The position numbers and the translations under genes were made by a program. Shown here piece by piece: positions 25,118-37,831 of a stretch of DNA of 64,000 nucleotides. Source of the DNA: SXXK01 sp046074645 (GTDB lineage Bacteria > Planctomycetota > Planctomycetia > Planctomycetales > Planctomycetaceae); the NCBI GenBank assembly GCA_046074645.1, contig JBJTOP010000353.1:1-64000 (forward strand). The letters are read 5' to 3'. Position 1 is the first letter of the stretch. Each line of letters opens with the position of its first letter. Under the pieces are notes generated by a model, which ran no database searches, had not been told where the DNA came from, and was given only the letters and a program-made list of their open reading frames with translations.

Positions 25118-25180
25118 CCTGAGGTGCAGAACCTTCAGGAGGAGTTTGAGCCTGAAGAACCAAATTCCCTGGTTTTCAGG
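25118..25180 (-). promoter_or_regulatory. Twin hairpins between rpsJ and rplC
   Basis: Two stem-loops follow the rpsJ stop. The first (25151-25180) includes the stop codon itself: outer arms CCTGAA / TTCAGG and inner arms AACCA / TGGTT, giving 11 pairs with one bulge. The second (25118-25139) has arms CCTGA / TCAGG plus GGT / ACC. The outer arms share the same CCTGA sequence. No T-run follows, so a terminator is unlikely. A binding site for a ribosomal protein or an RNA-processing site is possible. Confidence 0.5.
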
Positions 25181-25505
25181 AGGTTGCAGTGGCTTTGATT
25201 TTGATGTCAACCCCGGCTGGCAACGAGAGCTTGTTCAGAGCATCGACCGTTTTTCCAGTGGGTTGAATGATATCGATGAGCCGCTTATGGGTGCGAATTT
25301 CAAATTGTTCGCGGGACTTTTTGTCAATGTGGGGACTTCGGAGTACAGTGTATCGTTCGATGCGGGTCGGGAGAGGAACCGGCCCATGAACGATTGCACC
25401 GGTGCGTTTTGCCGTATCCACAATTTCGGCAGCAGACTGATCCAGCACCGTGTGATCGTATGCCTCCATCCGGATTCGGATGCATTCTTCGCCTGAACCA
25501 GCCAC
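25176..25505 (-). CDS. rpsJ: 30S ribosomal protein S10 (NusE)
   Basis: S10 belongs to the 30S head and, as NusE, links NusG to the ribosome. The 109 residues include RIRMEAYDHTVLDQSAAEI, HGPVPLPTRIERYTVLRSPH and EQFEIRTHKRLIDI. The N terminus is a few residues longer than usual. A good promoter lies 69 bases upstream of its start, so it can begin its own transcript. Confidence 0.97.
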   Translation of the reverse strand: MAGSGEECIRIRMEAYDHTVLDQSAAEIVDTAKRTGAIVHGPVPLPTRIERYTVLRSPHIDKKSREQFEIRTHKRLIDIIQPTGKTVDALNKLSLPAGVDIKIKATATS

Positions 25506-25573
25506 CGTAAGTCGCCTTGAACAAAGAGTTTACGTGATGTTCACCCAAGCCCCCGGATTGAGGGGAATCGGGA

Positions 25574-25602
25574 ATTGTAATTGAAACGGATTTCGTTGTC
25601 AA
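25574..25602 (-). promoter_or_regulatory. Sigma-70-like promoter ahead of rpsJ
   Basis: On the minus strand TTGACA (25597-25602) is followed by exactly 17 bases and TACAAT (25574-25579), eleven of twelve matches to the consensus. It lies in the fusA-rpsJ gap and would start the S10-spc-alpha part of the superoperon. Confidence 0.75.
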
Positions 25603-25655
25603 CAAAGCTGAGAACGGAAATCCTGTGTTTCGGATCATGGGAGAAGAGACTTGAG

Positions 25656-27737
25656 TCAGAATGCTGGGTCGAGTGAGCGTTCCGGGGCGATTTCGTATCG
25701 TGATGGTTCCATTGAATAGGAGGCGCGGCCCTGAGAGAGACTACGGACCTGATTGGAGTATCCGAACATTTCGATGAGTGGTACTTCGCAGAGGAGCACA
25801 GAGAGGTCGCCGCGGCGGTCGGAATTGAGAATCAGAGCGCGGCGGGAGTTGAGGTCGGACTGGATATTTCCGAGGAAATCGTCCGGGGTAGTAACTTCCA
25901 GCTTCATGATGGGTTCGAGAATGACCATACGGCCTTCAGTGCGAACCTGTCGGAAGGCTTCGGCGGCAGCCGTGCGGATGGCGACTTCTGAGCTTTCTCC
26001 GTCTGTGTACTGGGCGGCGTCCACATTAAGCCTCAGCCCCATGATGGGGTGGCCGTAGTTCCCTCCGGCTTCGGCTTCTTTTTGAAGGGAATCGAGGAGA
26101 ATTTGGAGGGCTTGTTTTGGTAGTGCCTCCGCGGGAAGCTTGTGCTGGACGAGAATTCCCGCTGTGGGATCGGGCGTTTCGGCAGCTGTGAGTGTGAGTC
26201 CGAAGGAGATATTCCCTGAGGGGAGTTGGCGGTGGAAGTCCTGGCGAACAGTGATTCCGCCGATGAGTTTTTCGCGGTAGCTGACGCGGGGTTTGTGGAA
26301 GCGGACTTTGAGATGGAAGTCACGGAGCATTCGGTTGCGGATGATTTCCAGATGAAGTTCACCCATGCCGCTGATGATGGTCTGGCCGGTTTCGCTGTTT
26401 GCACGCACACGGAAGGTGGGGTCTTGTTTTTCGAGCCGTTTGAGTGTTTCTTCGAGTTTTTTGCGATCGTTGCTCGACTCGGGCTCGATTGCCATCGAGA
26501 TCACGGTGTCGGGAAACGTGATGGACTCCAGAGCGACTGGGGATTGCGTGTCGCAGAGCGTGTCGCCGGTGGCAGATTCTCGGGGGCCAATAATTCCACA
26601 GATGTCACCAGCTTCGACCTCTTCAACCTTCTCCCGCGAATCGGACTGGATATGCCAGAGCTGCGTGACCATTTCCTTTTTGCCGGTACGGGGGTTGAGC
26701 ATTCTGGAGTTGCCGTTGAGTCGTCCGGAGTAGACGCGGGCGAAATAGAGGTCTCCATGAGCTTCGGCCTGAACCTTGAAAATGAGCGCACATGCGGGGT
26801 CCTCGGCGGAAGCCCTGCGGAGTGCAGTTTCTCCCTGTTGCTTGCCACTGGGGATCACCCCGGACACGGGTGGTCGGTCGATGGGGCTGGGGAGATAGCG
26901 AGTCACGGCATCGAGCACGGGCTGAACGCCGATGTAATCGAGTGACGCGCCGCAGAGAACGGGCTGAAAGGCGCGTGCGAGAGTTCCGCGGCGAATGGCG
27001 GCGTGGATGAGTTCTTCGGGGACGGAATCGGATTCCATGCAGGCAACCATGAGCTCCTCGTCGTGGAGTGAGAGCGTGTCGAGGAGTTCGCTGCGCCACA
27101 GAGTGGCGTCATCTCGGAGCTGTACAGGGATTTCCTCTTCGTGGAAGTTGAGTCCTCGGCTGGAGGAATCCCAGTAAATTGCCTTCATGGTAATGAGATC
27201 GATGATGCCGCGAAAGCCGTCAGCGTTGGTGGATGGGCCGGAACCTGCCGGGATCTGGAGGGGCAGAGGTGTGGCGGAGAGACGTTCGCGAATCTGGCGA
27301 AGCACACGGTCGTGCCCTGCTCCGATACGGTCCAGTTTGTTAATAAAGCAGATGCGTGGCACCGCATATTTGTCTGCCTGCCTCCAGACAGTTTCGCTCT
27401 GCGCTTCCACTCCTTCGACAGCACTAAAGATTACCACCGCCCCATCAAGGACTCGCAGACTGCGTTCGACTTCTGCGGTGAAGTCAACGTGACCTGGAGT
27501 ATCGATGATATTGATGGTGGAACCCTTCCAGCGACAAGTCACAGCAGCGGAGTAGATGGTGATGCCGCGTTGAGCTTCCTCAGGGTCGAAGTCTGTCTGT
27601 GTGGTTCCTTCATCGACGTTTCCCATCCGATGAGAGGCGCCGGTGTAGTACAGGATTCGCTCTGTCGTAGTGGTTTTGCCCGCATCGATGTGGGCGATGA
27701 TACCGATGTTACGAATAGAATCGATGGATCGTTTCAT
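25656..27737 (-). CDS. fusA: Elongation factor G
   Basis: This translocase GTPase is encoded in the str operon. From ATG 27737 it has 693 residues. G1 is AHIDAGKTTTTE (about 14-25), switch I ends in RGITI, G3 is DTPGHVDFT and G4 is NKLDR rather than the more common NKMDR. Domain IV and V motifs such as GMGELHLEI and EPIMKLEV follow. The FDPEEAQRGITIYSA version of switch I suggests one of the EF-G subfamilies described from spirochaetes, planctomycetes and delta-proteobacteria (spdEFG), which can be split between translocation and recycling; I cannot decide the subtype. An open frame runs a few codons upstream through a T-run, but ATG 27737 starts the conserved protein. Confidence 0.95.
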   Translation of the reverse strand: MKRSIDSIRNIGIIAHIDAGKTTTTERILYYTGASHRMGNVDEGTTQTDFDPEEAQRGITIYSAAVTCRWKGSTINIIDTPGHVDFTAEVERSLRVLDGAVVIFSAVEGVEAQSETVWRQADKYAVPRICFINKLDRIGAGHDRVLRQIRERLSATPLPLQIPAGSGPSTNADGFRGIIDLITMKAIYWDSSSRGLNFHEEEIPVQLRDDATLWRSELLDTLSLHDEELMVACMESDSVPEELIHAAIRRGTLARAFQPVLCGASLDYIGVQPVLDAVTRYLPSPIDRPPVSGVIPSGKQQGETALRRASAEDPACALIFKVQAEAHGDLYFARVYSGRLNGNSRMLNPRTGKKEMVTQLWHIQSDSREKVEEVEAGDICGIIGPRESATGDTLCDTQSPVALESITFPDTVISMAIEPESSNDRKKLEETLKRLEKQDPTFRVRANSETGQTIISGMGELHLEIIRNRMLRDFHLKVRFHKPRVSYREKLIGGITVRQDFHRQLPSGNISFGLTLTAAETPDPTAGILVQHKLPAEALPKQALQILLDSLQKEAEAGGNYGHPIMGLRLNVDAAQYTDGESSEVAIRTAAAEAFRQVRTEGRMVILEPIMKLEVTTPDDFLGNIQSDLNSRRALILNSDRRGDLSVLLCEVPLIEMFGYSNQVRSLSQGRASYSMEPSRYEIAPERSLDPAF

Positions 27738-27749
27738 CAGACGGAGCCG

Positions 27750-27784
27750 AAAAAAAAACGCCAAACAAACCGGGCAGGTCTGTT
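27750..27784 (-). terminator. Attenuator-like hairpin and T9 run between rpsG and fusA
   Basis: On the minus strand arms AACAGACC and GGTTTGTT form eight pairs (one G-U) around a five-base loop. Five bases later comes a run of nine T residues (27750-27758), ending 12 bases before the fusA ATG. This has the shape of a weak intrinsic terminator and could lower fusA expression relative to rpsG. Confidence 0.45.
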
Positions 27785-27809
27785 CGGCGCTGGGTGAATC
27801 GGAAGAGTG

Positions 27810-28283
27810 TTACCAGGCGAAGTGGGAGAACGCTTTGTTGGCATCTGCCATGCGATGAACATTTTCACGTTTGTTCATTGCGGCACCTTCGCGACGGAAG
27901 GCAGCCACGAACTCTTCTGCGAGTGAGCGATCGACGGGGCGTCCTTTGCGGCCACGGACGGCCTCAAGGATCCAGCGGATTGACAGCGCCTGCTGACGGC
28001 GGGGATTTACGGGTGTGGGCACCTGATAAGTGGCTCCGCCGACGCGTTTGGACCGCACTTCGATGGAGGGCTTGACGTTGTCTACAGCGGCGAGAAAGAC
28101 GTTGAGAGGATCTTCGTTGGGAAGCTGCTTTTTGACGATATCCATCGCGCGATAGAAGGCACTCATCGCGACGCTTTTCTTGCCATCGTACATCAGGCAG
28201 TTGATGAACTTTGAAACCAGCAGATGATTGAAGCGAGTGTCAGGCTTGAGCTGTTCCAAGCTGGCGGTGAATTTCTTGACCAT
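27810..28283 (-). CDS. rpsG: 30S ribosomal protein S7
   Basis: S7 nucleates the 30S head and in E. coli represses the str operon. The 157 residues include KFINCLMYDGKKSVAMSAFY, PSIEVRSKRVGGATYQVP and RGRKGRPVDRSLAEEFVAAF. Normal length, between rpsL and fusA. Confidence 0.97.
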   Translation of the reverse strand: MVKKFTASLEQLKPDTRFNHLLVSKFINCLMYDGKKSVAMSAFYRAMDIVKKQLPNEDPLNVFLAAVDNVKPSIEVRSKRVGGATYQVPTPVNPRRQQALSIRWILEAVRGRKGRPVDRSLAEEFVAAFRREGAAMNKRENVHRMADANKAFSHFAW

Positions 28284-28364
28284 TGCAGAGAACTCTTTCA
28301 GAACACACGAGATGCCGGGATTTTGGAATGGATGGCAGGAACGACGAGCGTGGCGAGCCGACGA

Positions 28365-28775
28365 TTATTTTTTCTTCTTGCCGGCAGCAGCGGCAGCGGC
28401 ACCACCCTTGGGTCGCTTGGCACCGTAGCAACTGCGGGCCTGTTTGCGGTCGGAGACACCGAGAGTATCGAGAACGCCGCGGATGATCTTGTATCGCACA
28501 CCTGGAAGGTCGCGAACACGGCCACCGCGAACGAGGACGATGGAGTGTTCCTGGAGGTTGTGCCCTTCACCGGGAATGTAGGCGGTGATTTCTTTCCCAT
28601 TGGAGAGCCGAACACGGGCCACCTTTCGGAGCGCCGAGTTTGGTTTTTTGGGAGTCACCGTTTTGACCTGCAGACAAACGCCACGTTTTTGAGGACAGCC
28701 CTCGAGAACGGGGGATTTGGATTTGGATGACTGTTGTCTGCGAGGGTTGCGGATGAGCTGATTGATGGTGGGCAT
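28365..28775 (-). CDS. rpsL: 30S ribosomal protein S12
   Basis: S12 monitors decoding at the A site. From ATG 28775 it has 136 residues, starting MPTINQLIRNPRR. The streptomycin-site lysines are in TPKKPNSALRK and near VRGGRVRDLPGVRY, both with wild-type-like residues, so the sequence predicts streptomycin sensitivity at this protein. The C-terminal tail is Ala then Lys rich (GKKKK). An upstream in-frame extension is not conserved. Confidence 0.97.
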   Translation of the reverse strand: MPTINQLIRNPRRQQSSKSKSPVLEGCPQKRGVCLQVKTVTPKKPNSALRKVARVRLSNGKEITAYIPGEGHNLQEHSIVLVRGGRVRDLPGVRYKIIRGVLDTLGVSDRKQARSCYGAKRPKGGAAAAAAGKKKK

Positions 28776-28844
28776 AGTTCGCCAAACAGCCGAAATGGGA
28801 CCATGGAAGCGCCGCATGGGGGGCTGGCGCGGAAGAAACAGGGG

Positions 28845-28873
28845 AGTGTAACGAATTGAGCGGAGATCGTCAA
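28845..28873 (-). promoter_or_regulatory. Sigma-70-like promoter ahead of rpsL
   Basis: On the minus strand TTGACG (28868-28873) and TACACT (28845-28850) are separated by exactly 17 bases. The pair lies in the rpoC-rpsL gap, 69 bases upstream of the rpsL ATG, and would start the str operon separately from rpoBC. Confidence 0.65.
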
Positions 28874-28933
28874 CCGCAGAAGCGGACGTCCAGCGGATTG
28901 TCGGAGAATCCGTGGATGTGAGAGAGTTTTGTA

Positions 28934-31900
28934 TCAGGGGCGATCAAGTTCGTCGGCGCTGAGGTCTGCAAGGAACGGAGCAGCAGGGCGTTCGGGATCA
29001 GCTCTGCGGGCCTGGACTTCGGCGGCTCCCATCATATCCTTGCGAGCCGCTGCCATGCGGGCTTTCTGTTCATCCTGCTCCCTCTGGGCAGATTCATGAA
29101 TGCGAACCTGCGCGTCCTGGTGCAGGTGGAATCCAGTACCAGCGGGGATCAGGTGTCCGAGGATGACATTTTCCTTGAGTCCGACGAGGCTGTCCATACG
29201 ACCTCCGAGGGCTGCTTCGGTGAGCACTTTTGTGGTTTCCTGGAAGCTGGCGGCGGAGATGAAGCTTTCGCTTGAAACAGCGGCTTTGGTAATTCCCAGC
29301 AGCTGTGGGCTGGACTTGGCCTTGCGGAGAGGGGCGAACCTGGCGGGGCGAGTGAGCTCCTGATTGACCTCTTCGATGTCGGAAATGGGGTATTTGCCGC
29401 CTTCTTCGAAGTCTGAGCCACCTGGGTCGGTGATCCTGCCCATGTTTTCGAGCGAGTCGTTGATGCGTTTGAGTTCGAAGCGGTCAACGAGTACTCCGGG
29501 GAGGAGATCAGTGTCGCCGACGCTGTCGACTCGGACTTTTCTGAGCATTTGCGAGACGACGATTTCGATGTGCTTATCATCGATTTCAACTCGCTGAGCA
29601 CGGTAGACGTTCTGGATTTCGTGGAGGAGATACTGCTGGACTTCTTCAGGACCGCTGACCTTCAGGATATCCTGTGGGACGAGCGGTCCGCGGACGAGGG
29701 CATCGCCGGCGCGGACCTGGTCTCCGGAGTGAACCTGGAGATCTTTTCCGTGGGGAATCACGTGCTCCACTTCTGAGCCATCGGCGGCTTTGACCACTAC
29801 GATTCGCTTACCGCGTTTCTTTTCTGCGGGGAGTTCGACTTCGCCGTCGATTTCGGCAACGACCGCTGGATCGCGTGGTTTGCGAGCTTCAAAGAGTTCG
29901 GTGACACGGGGGAGACCACCGGTGATGTCCTGAGTTCCCGTGGACTCACGGGGTGTTTTGGCAACAACAGAGCCTGCATTGACAACGCCACCATCTTCGA
30001 CCTCGATGGACGCGCCTTCGGGGAGGTAGTAAAAGTCCAGGATGCGACCGGTGCCGTCTTCGACCACCACCTGAGGATGCAGCCCGGATTTGTGCTCGAT
30101 GACGGTACGTCGGAGCGTACCTGAGCCTTCTTTGTCGAGCCTGATGGACTGGCCCTCGACACAGTCTTCAAGCCGGACACGTCCGCCGACCTGAGCGATG
30201 ATGGGGATAGCGTGCGGGTCCCATTTGCAGAGCACATCGCCGGCTTTTACGGGCTGATTTTCGGCAACTTCGAGCACAGCACCGTTGGGAACTCGCTGCG
30301 TCTCGACCTCGCGTCCACGATCATCGACGATGGCGATTTCACCGTTTCTGCCGAGCACAACCTGGCGGCCTTCGGAATTAATCACACTACGAATGCGAGT
30401 AAACCGCACCTGACCAGCGCGCTTCGCAATTAACTCGCTTTCCTCGACAGCGGTTGTTCCCACGCCGCCCATGTGGAAGGTACGCATGGTGAGCTGAGTA
30501 CCTGGTTCTCCGATACTTTGCGCGGCGATGATACCGACGGCGAGTCCAAGTTCGACGAGGTCACCGGTAGAGAGGTCCATACCGTAGCAGAGTTGGCAGA
30601 GTCCGAGCGGAGCTTCGCAGGTCATAGGGCTGCGGACCTGGATGCGTTCGAGCCCCATTTCCTCGATTTTTCGAGCTTTTTCGACGGTGATGAGGTCACC
30701 TTCGAGCACGATATTTTCGTCGGTGATCAGGTTGGTGATTTTGGTTCGGCTGACACGTCCTCGAATAGCATCGGCCAGACTGACTTCAACCTTTTCGCCG
30801 CGGTAAACGACACCTCTGGTGATCCCTTTGGTAGTACCACAGTCTCTGCAGGTGATGACCATGTTCTGGCAGATGTCTGCGAGCTTTCGGGTGAGATATC
30901 CGCTGTCTGCGGTCTTGAGGGCGGTATCAGCGAGACCTTTGCGGGCGCCGTGGGTGGAGCTGAAGTACTCGAGAACAGAAAGGCCCTCGCGGAAATTGGA
31001 TTTGATGGGCGTTTCGATAATTTCGCCGGAGGGCTTGGCCATCAGGCCGCGCATTCCTGCCAGCTGCTGGATCTGACCGACACCGCCTCGGGCACCGGAC
31101 TGGGCCATGAGATAAATCGGGTTTACGTAAGCTCCGCCGTCACGAACGTCTTCGCGGAGCCTTTCCATCATGGACTTTGTGATGGATTCGCGTGCGTGAG
31201 TCCAGGTTTCGAGCACCTTATTGTAGCGTTCCATATTCGTGATGACGCCACGTTCGAAGAGCTTCATCAGCTTCATCACAGCTTTTTCGGACTCAGTGAT
31301 TTCCTTGTCCTTGTTTGGTGCGGTGCAAAGGTCGCTGACACCGAATGAGAGTCCGCTTTCTGTGGATGTGCGGAAGCCGAGACTCTTCATGCGGTCAAGC
31401 AGTTCGATTGTTTCGCGGCGTCCAAGTTCGAGGTAGCAGTCGGAAATGACGCGAGCGAGGTCCTTGCTGCCGAGCGTCTGGTTGTAGAAGGAGAGCTTAC
31501 GTGGGAGGACGTCGTTAAAGAACACACGCCCTGGGGAAGTTTCGATGAGGCCACCGGAGCGGAACTTTTCGGCGCCTTCACCTTTCACGGTTTTGCCTCG
31601 CGGAAGACGAACGCGAATTGTGGCATGGCGATTGACTTTGCCCTGCTGGAAGGCCATGAAGACTTCTTCGATGGACGAGAAGACCATTCCGTGGCCGGGG
31701 CGGTCAGGTTTCTTGACGGTCTGATAGTAGCAACCCATGACGATATCCTGGGAGGCGCTGATGATCGGGGCGCCGTTGGCAGGACTGAAAATGTTATGGG
31801 TGGACATCATCAGAGTTGTGGCTTCGACCTGAGCCTCCATGGAGAGGGGCAGGTGAACAGCCATCTGGTCGCCGTCAAAGTCAGCGTTGAAGCCTTTGCA

Positions 31901-33253
31901 GACGAGCGGGTGCAGGCGGATTGCGTTGCCTTCCACGAGAACTGGTTCGAAGGCCTGGATGCCGATACGGTGGAGGGTGGGGGCGCGGTTGAGCAGCACA
32001 GGGTGGTTGCGGATGACTTCGTCGAGGATGTCCCAGACGTCTTCATCGCGGCGTTCCAGCATGCGTTTGGCGCTTTTGATGGTATCGGCGTGTCCGAGTT
32101 CTTTCAGGCGGCGAATGACGAAGGGCTGGAAGAGTTCGAGTGCGATTTTCTTGGGGAGTCCGCATTGGTGAAGCCGGAGATCAGGGCCGACAACAATGAC
32201 ACTGCGGGCGGAGTAATCGACGCGTTTTCCGAGAAGGTTCTCGCGGAAGCGACCCTGCTTGCCCTTGATCATGTCGGTGAGCGACTTGAGCGGGCGGTTG
32301 CTGGATCCGAGCACGGGGCGTTTGCAGCGGTTGTTGTCGAAGAGTGCATCGACCGATTGCTGGAGCATTCGTTTTTCATTGCGCACAATGACTTCGGGCG
32401 CATTGAGGTCAACGAGTTTCTTCAGGCGGTTGTTACGGTTGATGATGCGACGATAGAGGTCGTTGAGGTCGCTGGTGGCGAAGTTTCCGGAGTCGAGAAG
32501 CACCAGTGGGCGGAGGTCGGGAGGGATGACTGGGATAACGTCGAGCACCATCCATTCGGGGCTGTTGCGGCTGTCCCGCAGGGCTTCGACGATCTTGAGT
32601 CGCTTAATCAGGTCTTTGCTTTTCTGTTGGGTAGGCTTTCCTGCAAGTTCCGCGCGAAGTTCGACAGAGAGGTCGCGGAGATGCATGCGGGAGAGCAGCT
32701 TTTTGATGGCTTCGGCGCCCATGCCGATTTCAAAGTTACCCTCACCGTAGTCGATACGAGCCTGTCGGGCTTCTTCCTCTGTGAGCATCTGGCAGACTTT
32801 GAGCTGCGTGTCGCCCGGATCGATGACAACGTAATCCTGGAAGTAGATTACTTTTTCGAGCGAGGTGGTTTTCATGTTGAGCAGAGCGCCGAGGCGGCTG
32901 GGCATCGACTTGAAGAACCAGATGTGGACAACGGGTGCGGCGAGTTCGATGTGGCCCATGCGTTTGCGTCGGACGCGGCTGTGAGTAACCTTGACGCCGC
33001 AGCGATCGCAGATCATGCCCTTGTACTTCATTCCGCGGTATTTGCCACAGGCGCACTCCCAGTCCTTCTCAGGTCCGAAGATGCGTTCGCAGAAGAGTCC
33101 ATCGCGCTCGGGGCGATAGGTGCGGTAGTTGATGGTTTCCGGCTTCTTAACCTCGCCGAATGACCAGCTTTTGATGTCCTGAGGACTTGCAAGACTGATC
33201 TTGACGGCGGCGTAGTCATTAACGCGATCAAAAGTTCCTTCGCTGACGCTCAC
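28934..33253 (-). CDS. rpoC: RNA polymerase beta' subunit
   Basis: Beta' carries the catalytic magnesium site. The 1439-residue protein has the N-terminal zinc ribbon (CACGKY and ICDRCG, residues about 67-90), the rudder and clamp regions, and the catalytic motif NADFDGDQMAVHLPL near residue 476. The bridge and trigger regions (MARGGVGQIQQLAGMRGLM-like) and a long C-terminal jaw follow. The length is close to E. coli, without the extra insertion domains of some lineages. It starts 87 bases after rpoB. Confidence 0.98.
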   Translation of the reverse strand: MSVSEGTFDRVNDYAAVKISLASPQDIKSWSFGEVKKPETINYRTYRPERDGLFCERIFGPEKDWECACGKYRGMKYKGMICDRCGVKVTHSRVRRKRMGHIELAAPVVHIWFFKSMPSRLGALLNMKTTSLEKVIYFQDYVVIDPGDTQLKVCQMLTEEEARQARIDYGEGNFEIGMGAEAIKKLLSRMHLRDLSVELRAELAGKPTQQKSKDLIKRLKIVEALRDSRNSPEWMVLDVIPVIPPDLRPLVLLDSGNFATSDLNDLYRRIINRNNRLKKLVDLNAPEVIVRNEKRMLQQSVDALFDNNRCKRPVLGSSNRPLKSLTDMIKGKQGRFRENLLGKRVDYSARSVIVVGPDLRLHQCGLPKKIALELFQPFVIRRLKELGHADTIKSAKRMLERRDEDVWDILDEVIRNHPVLLNRAPTLHRIGIQAFEPVLVEGNAIRLHPLVCKGFNADFDGDQMAVHLPLSMEAQVEATTLMMSTHNIFSPANGAPIISASQDIVMGCYYQTVKKPDRPGHGMVFSSIEEVFMAFQQGKVNRHATIRVRLPRGKTVKGEGAEKFRSGGLIETSPGRVFFNDVLPRKLSFYNQTLGSKDLARVISDCYLELGRRETIELLDRMKSLGFRTSTESGLSFGVSDLCTAPNKDKEITESEKAVMKLMKLFERGVITNMERYNKVLETWTHARESITKSMMERLREDVRDGGAYVNPIYLMAQSGARGGVGQIQQLAGMRGLMAKPSGEIIETPIKSNFREGLSVLEYFSSTHGARKGLADTALKTADSGYLTRKLADICQNMVITCRDCGTTKGITRGVVYRGEKVEVSLADAIRGRVSRTKITNLITDENIVLEGDLITVEKARKIEEMGLERIQVRSPMTCEAPLGLCQLCYGMDLSTGDLVELGLAVGIIAAQSIGEPGTQLTMRTFHMGGVGTTAVEESELIAKRAGQVRFTRIRSVINSEGRQVVLGRNGEIAIVDDRGREVETQRVPNGAVLEVAENQPVKAGDVLCKWDPHAIPIIAQVGGRVRLEDCVEGQSIRLDKEGSGTLRRTVIEHKSGLHPQVVVEDGTGRILDFYYLPEGASIEVEDGGVVNAGSVVAKTPRESTGTQDITGGLPRVTELFEARKPRDPAVVAEIDGEVELPAEKKRGKRIVVVKAADGSEVEHVIPHGKDLQVHSGDQVRAGDALVRGPLVPQDILKVSGPEEVQQYLLHEIQNVYRAQRVEIDDKHIEIVVSQMLRKVRVDSVGDTDLLPGVLVDRFELKRINDSLENMGRITDPGGSDFEEGGKYPISDIEEVNQELTRPARFAPLRKAKSSPQLLGITKAAVSSESFISAASFQETTKVLTEAALGGRMDSLVGLKENVILGHLIPAGTGFHLHQDAQVRIHESAQREQDEQKARMAAARKDMMGAAEVQARRADPERPAAPFLADLSADELDRP

Positions 33254-33340
33254 GAGTTATCTCCTGAAGACCGACGATGATTCCGGGGTTGCGATGGGGG
33301 CAGGGGCAGGTGGCGAACAGGCGGCCTGAGGTTTAAGAAA

Positions 33341-37069
<3,729 letters not shown>

Positions 37070-37283
37070 GCCTGTATCCTGCCTGCGAAAACCAAGTGCG
37101 GGGGTGACCGCACGATTGGGAAAGTCAAGAGCAACGAAGGGGTGCGCGCGACAATAGACACGTGTCGAATGAATCGACAGTGCCAAATGTGCGGACCGGC
37201 CGAATTATCAAAACCCGCCAAACGCTCTGCACAGTTTGCCGAGCCTTTTTGTGATAAGCGAGTGGGATCTGTGTGATCTGCGT

Positions 37284-37309
37284 TGTCCGGGGCGAGATCG
37301 CCCCGGACA
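37284..37309 (-). promoter_or_regulatory. Perfect inverted repeat in the rplL-rpoB gap
   Basis: Arms TGTCCGGGGCGA and TCGCCCCGGACA form a perfect 12-base inverted repeat with only two central bases. It sits about 40 bases after the rplL stop and 215 bases before rpoB, and no T-run follows. In E. coli the same gap holds an attenuator and an RNase III site that set RNA polymerase output below ribosomal protein output; this hairpin could do the same, by inference from position and shape. Confidence 0.65.
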
Positions 37310-37349
37310 CAGCAAACGAAAAGCTCTGTCGAAGCTGATTGCGTACGAC

Positions 37350-37754
37350 TTATTTGATGTCGCAGGTACCGCCAGCGTCCACGACTTCCTTCTTAAGCTT
37401 TTCCGCGTCTTCCTTGGAAATGCCTTCCTTGAGCGGCTTTGGGGCGCCTTCGACGAGGTCTTTGGCTTCCTTGAGGCCGAGCCCGGTGGCGGCGCGGACG
37501 ACCTTAATGACGGCGATTTTCTTGGAGTCTTCGAAGCCGGTGAGGACGACGGTGAACTCAGTCTGTTCTTCCTTGACTTCTGCAGCAGCAGCGGGTGCTG
37601 CGGCCATAACGACGGCACCGCCGCCAGCTGGCTCGATTCCGTGGACCTCCTTCAGGTAGTCCACGACTTTCTTGGCCTCGAGCAGCGTAAGGCCGACAAT
37701 ACGGTCACCCAATTCTTTAGTAGTTGCATCGAACGTTGCTGCTTCCGCAGACAT
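37350..37754 (-). CDS. rplL: 50S ribosomal protein L7/L12
   Basis: L7/L12 forms the mobile stalk that recruits translation GTPases. The 134 residues show the N-terminal dimerisation helix (GDRIVGLTLLEAKKVVDYLK), an Ala/Gly/Pro hinge, and the C-terminal domain KIAVIKVVRAATGLGLKEAK. Slightly longer than usual at the N terminus. It follows rplJ as in other bacteria. Confidence 0.97.
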   Translation of the reverse strand: MSAEAATFDATTKELGDRIVGLTLLEAKKVVDYLKEVHGIEPAGGGAVVMAAAPAAAAEVKEEQTEFTVVLTGFEDSKKIAVIKVVRAATGLGLKEAKDLVEGAPKPLKEGISKEDAEKLKKEVVDAGGTCDIK

Positions 37755-37831
37755 GACAAGGACCTTTCGTTGACGGTAACAGGGCTTTCGTTAAGCCGGA
37801 AAATCCACAAGACAGCGCCACGCTGCCTCAC

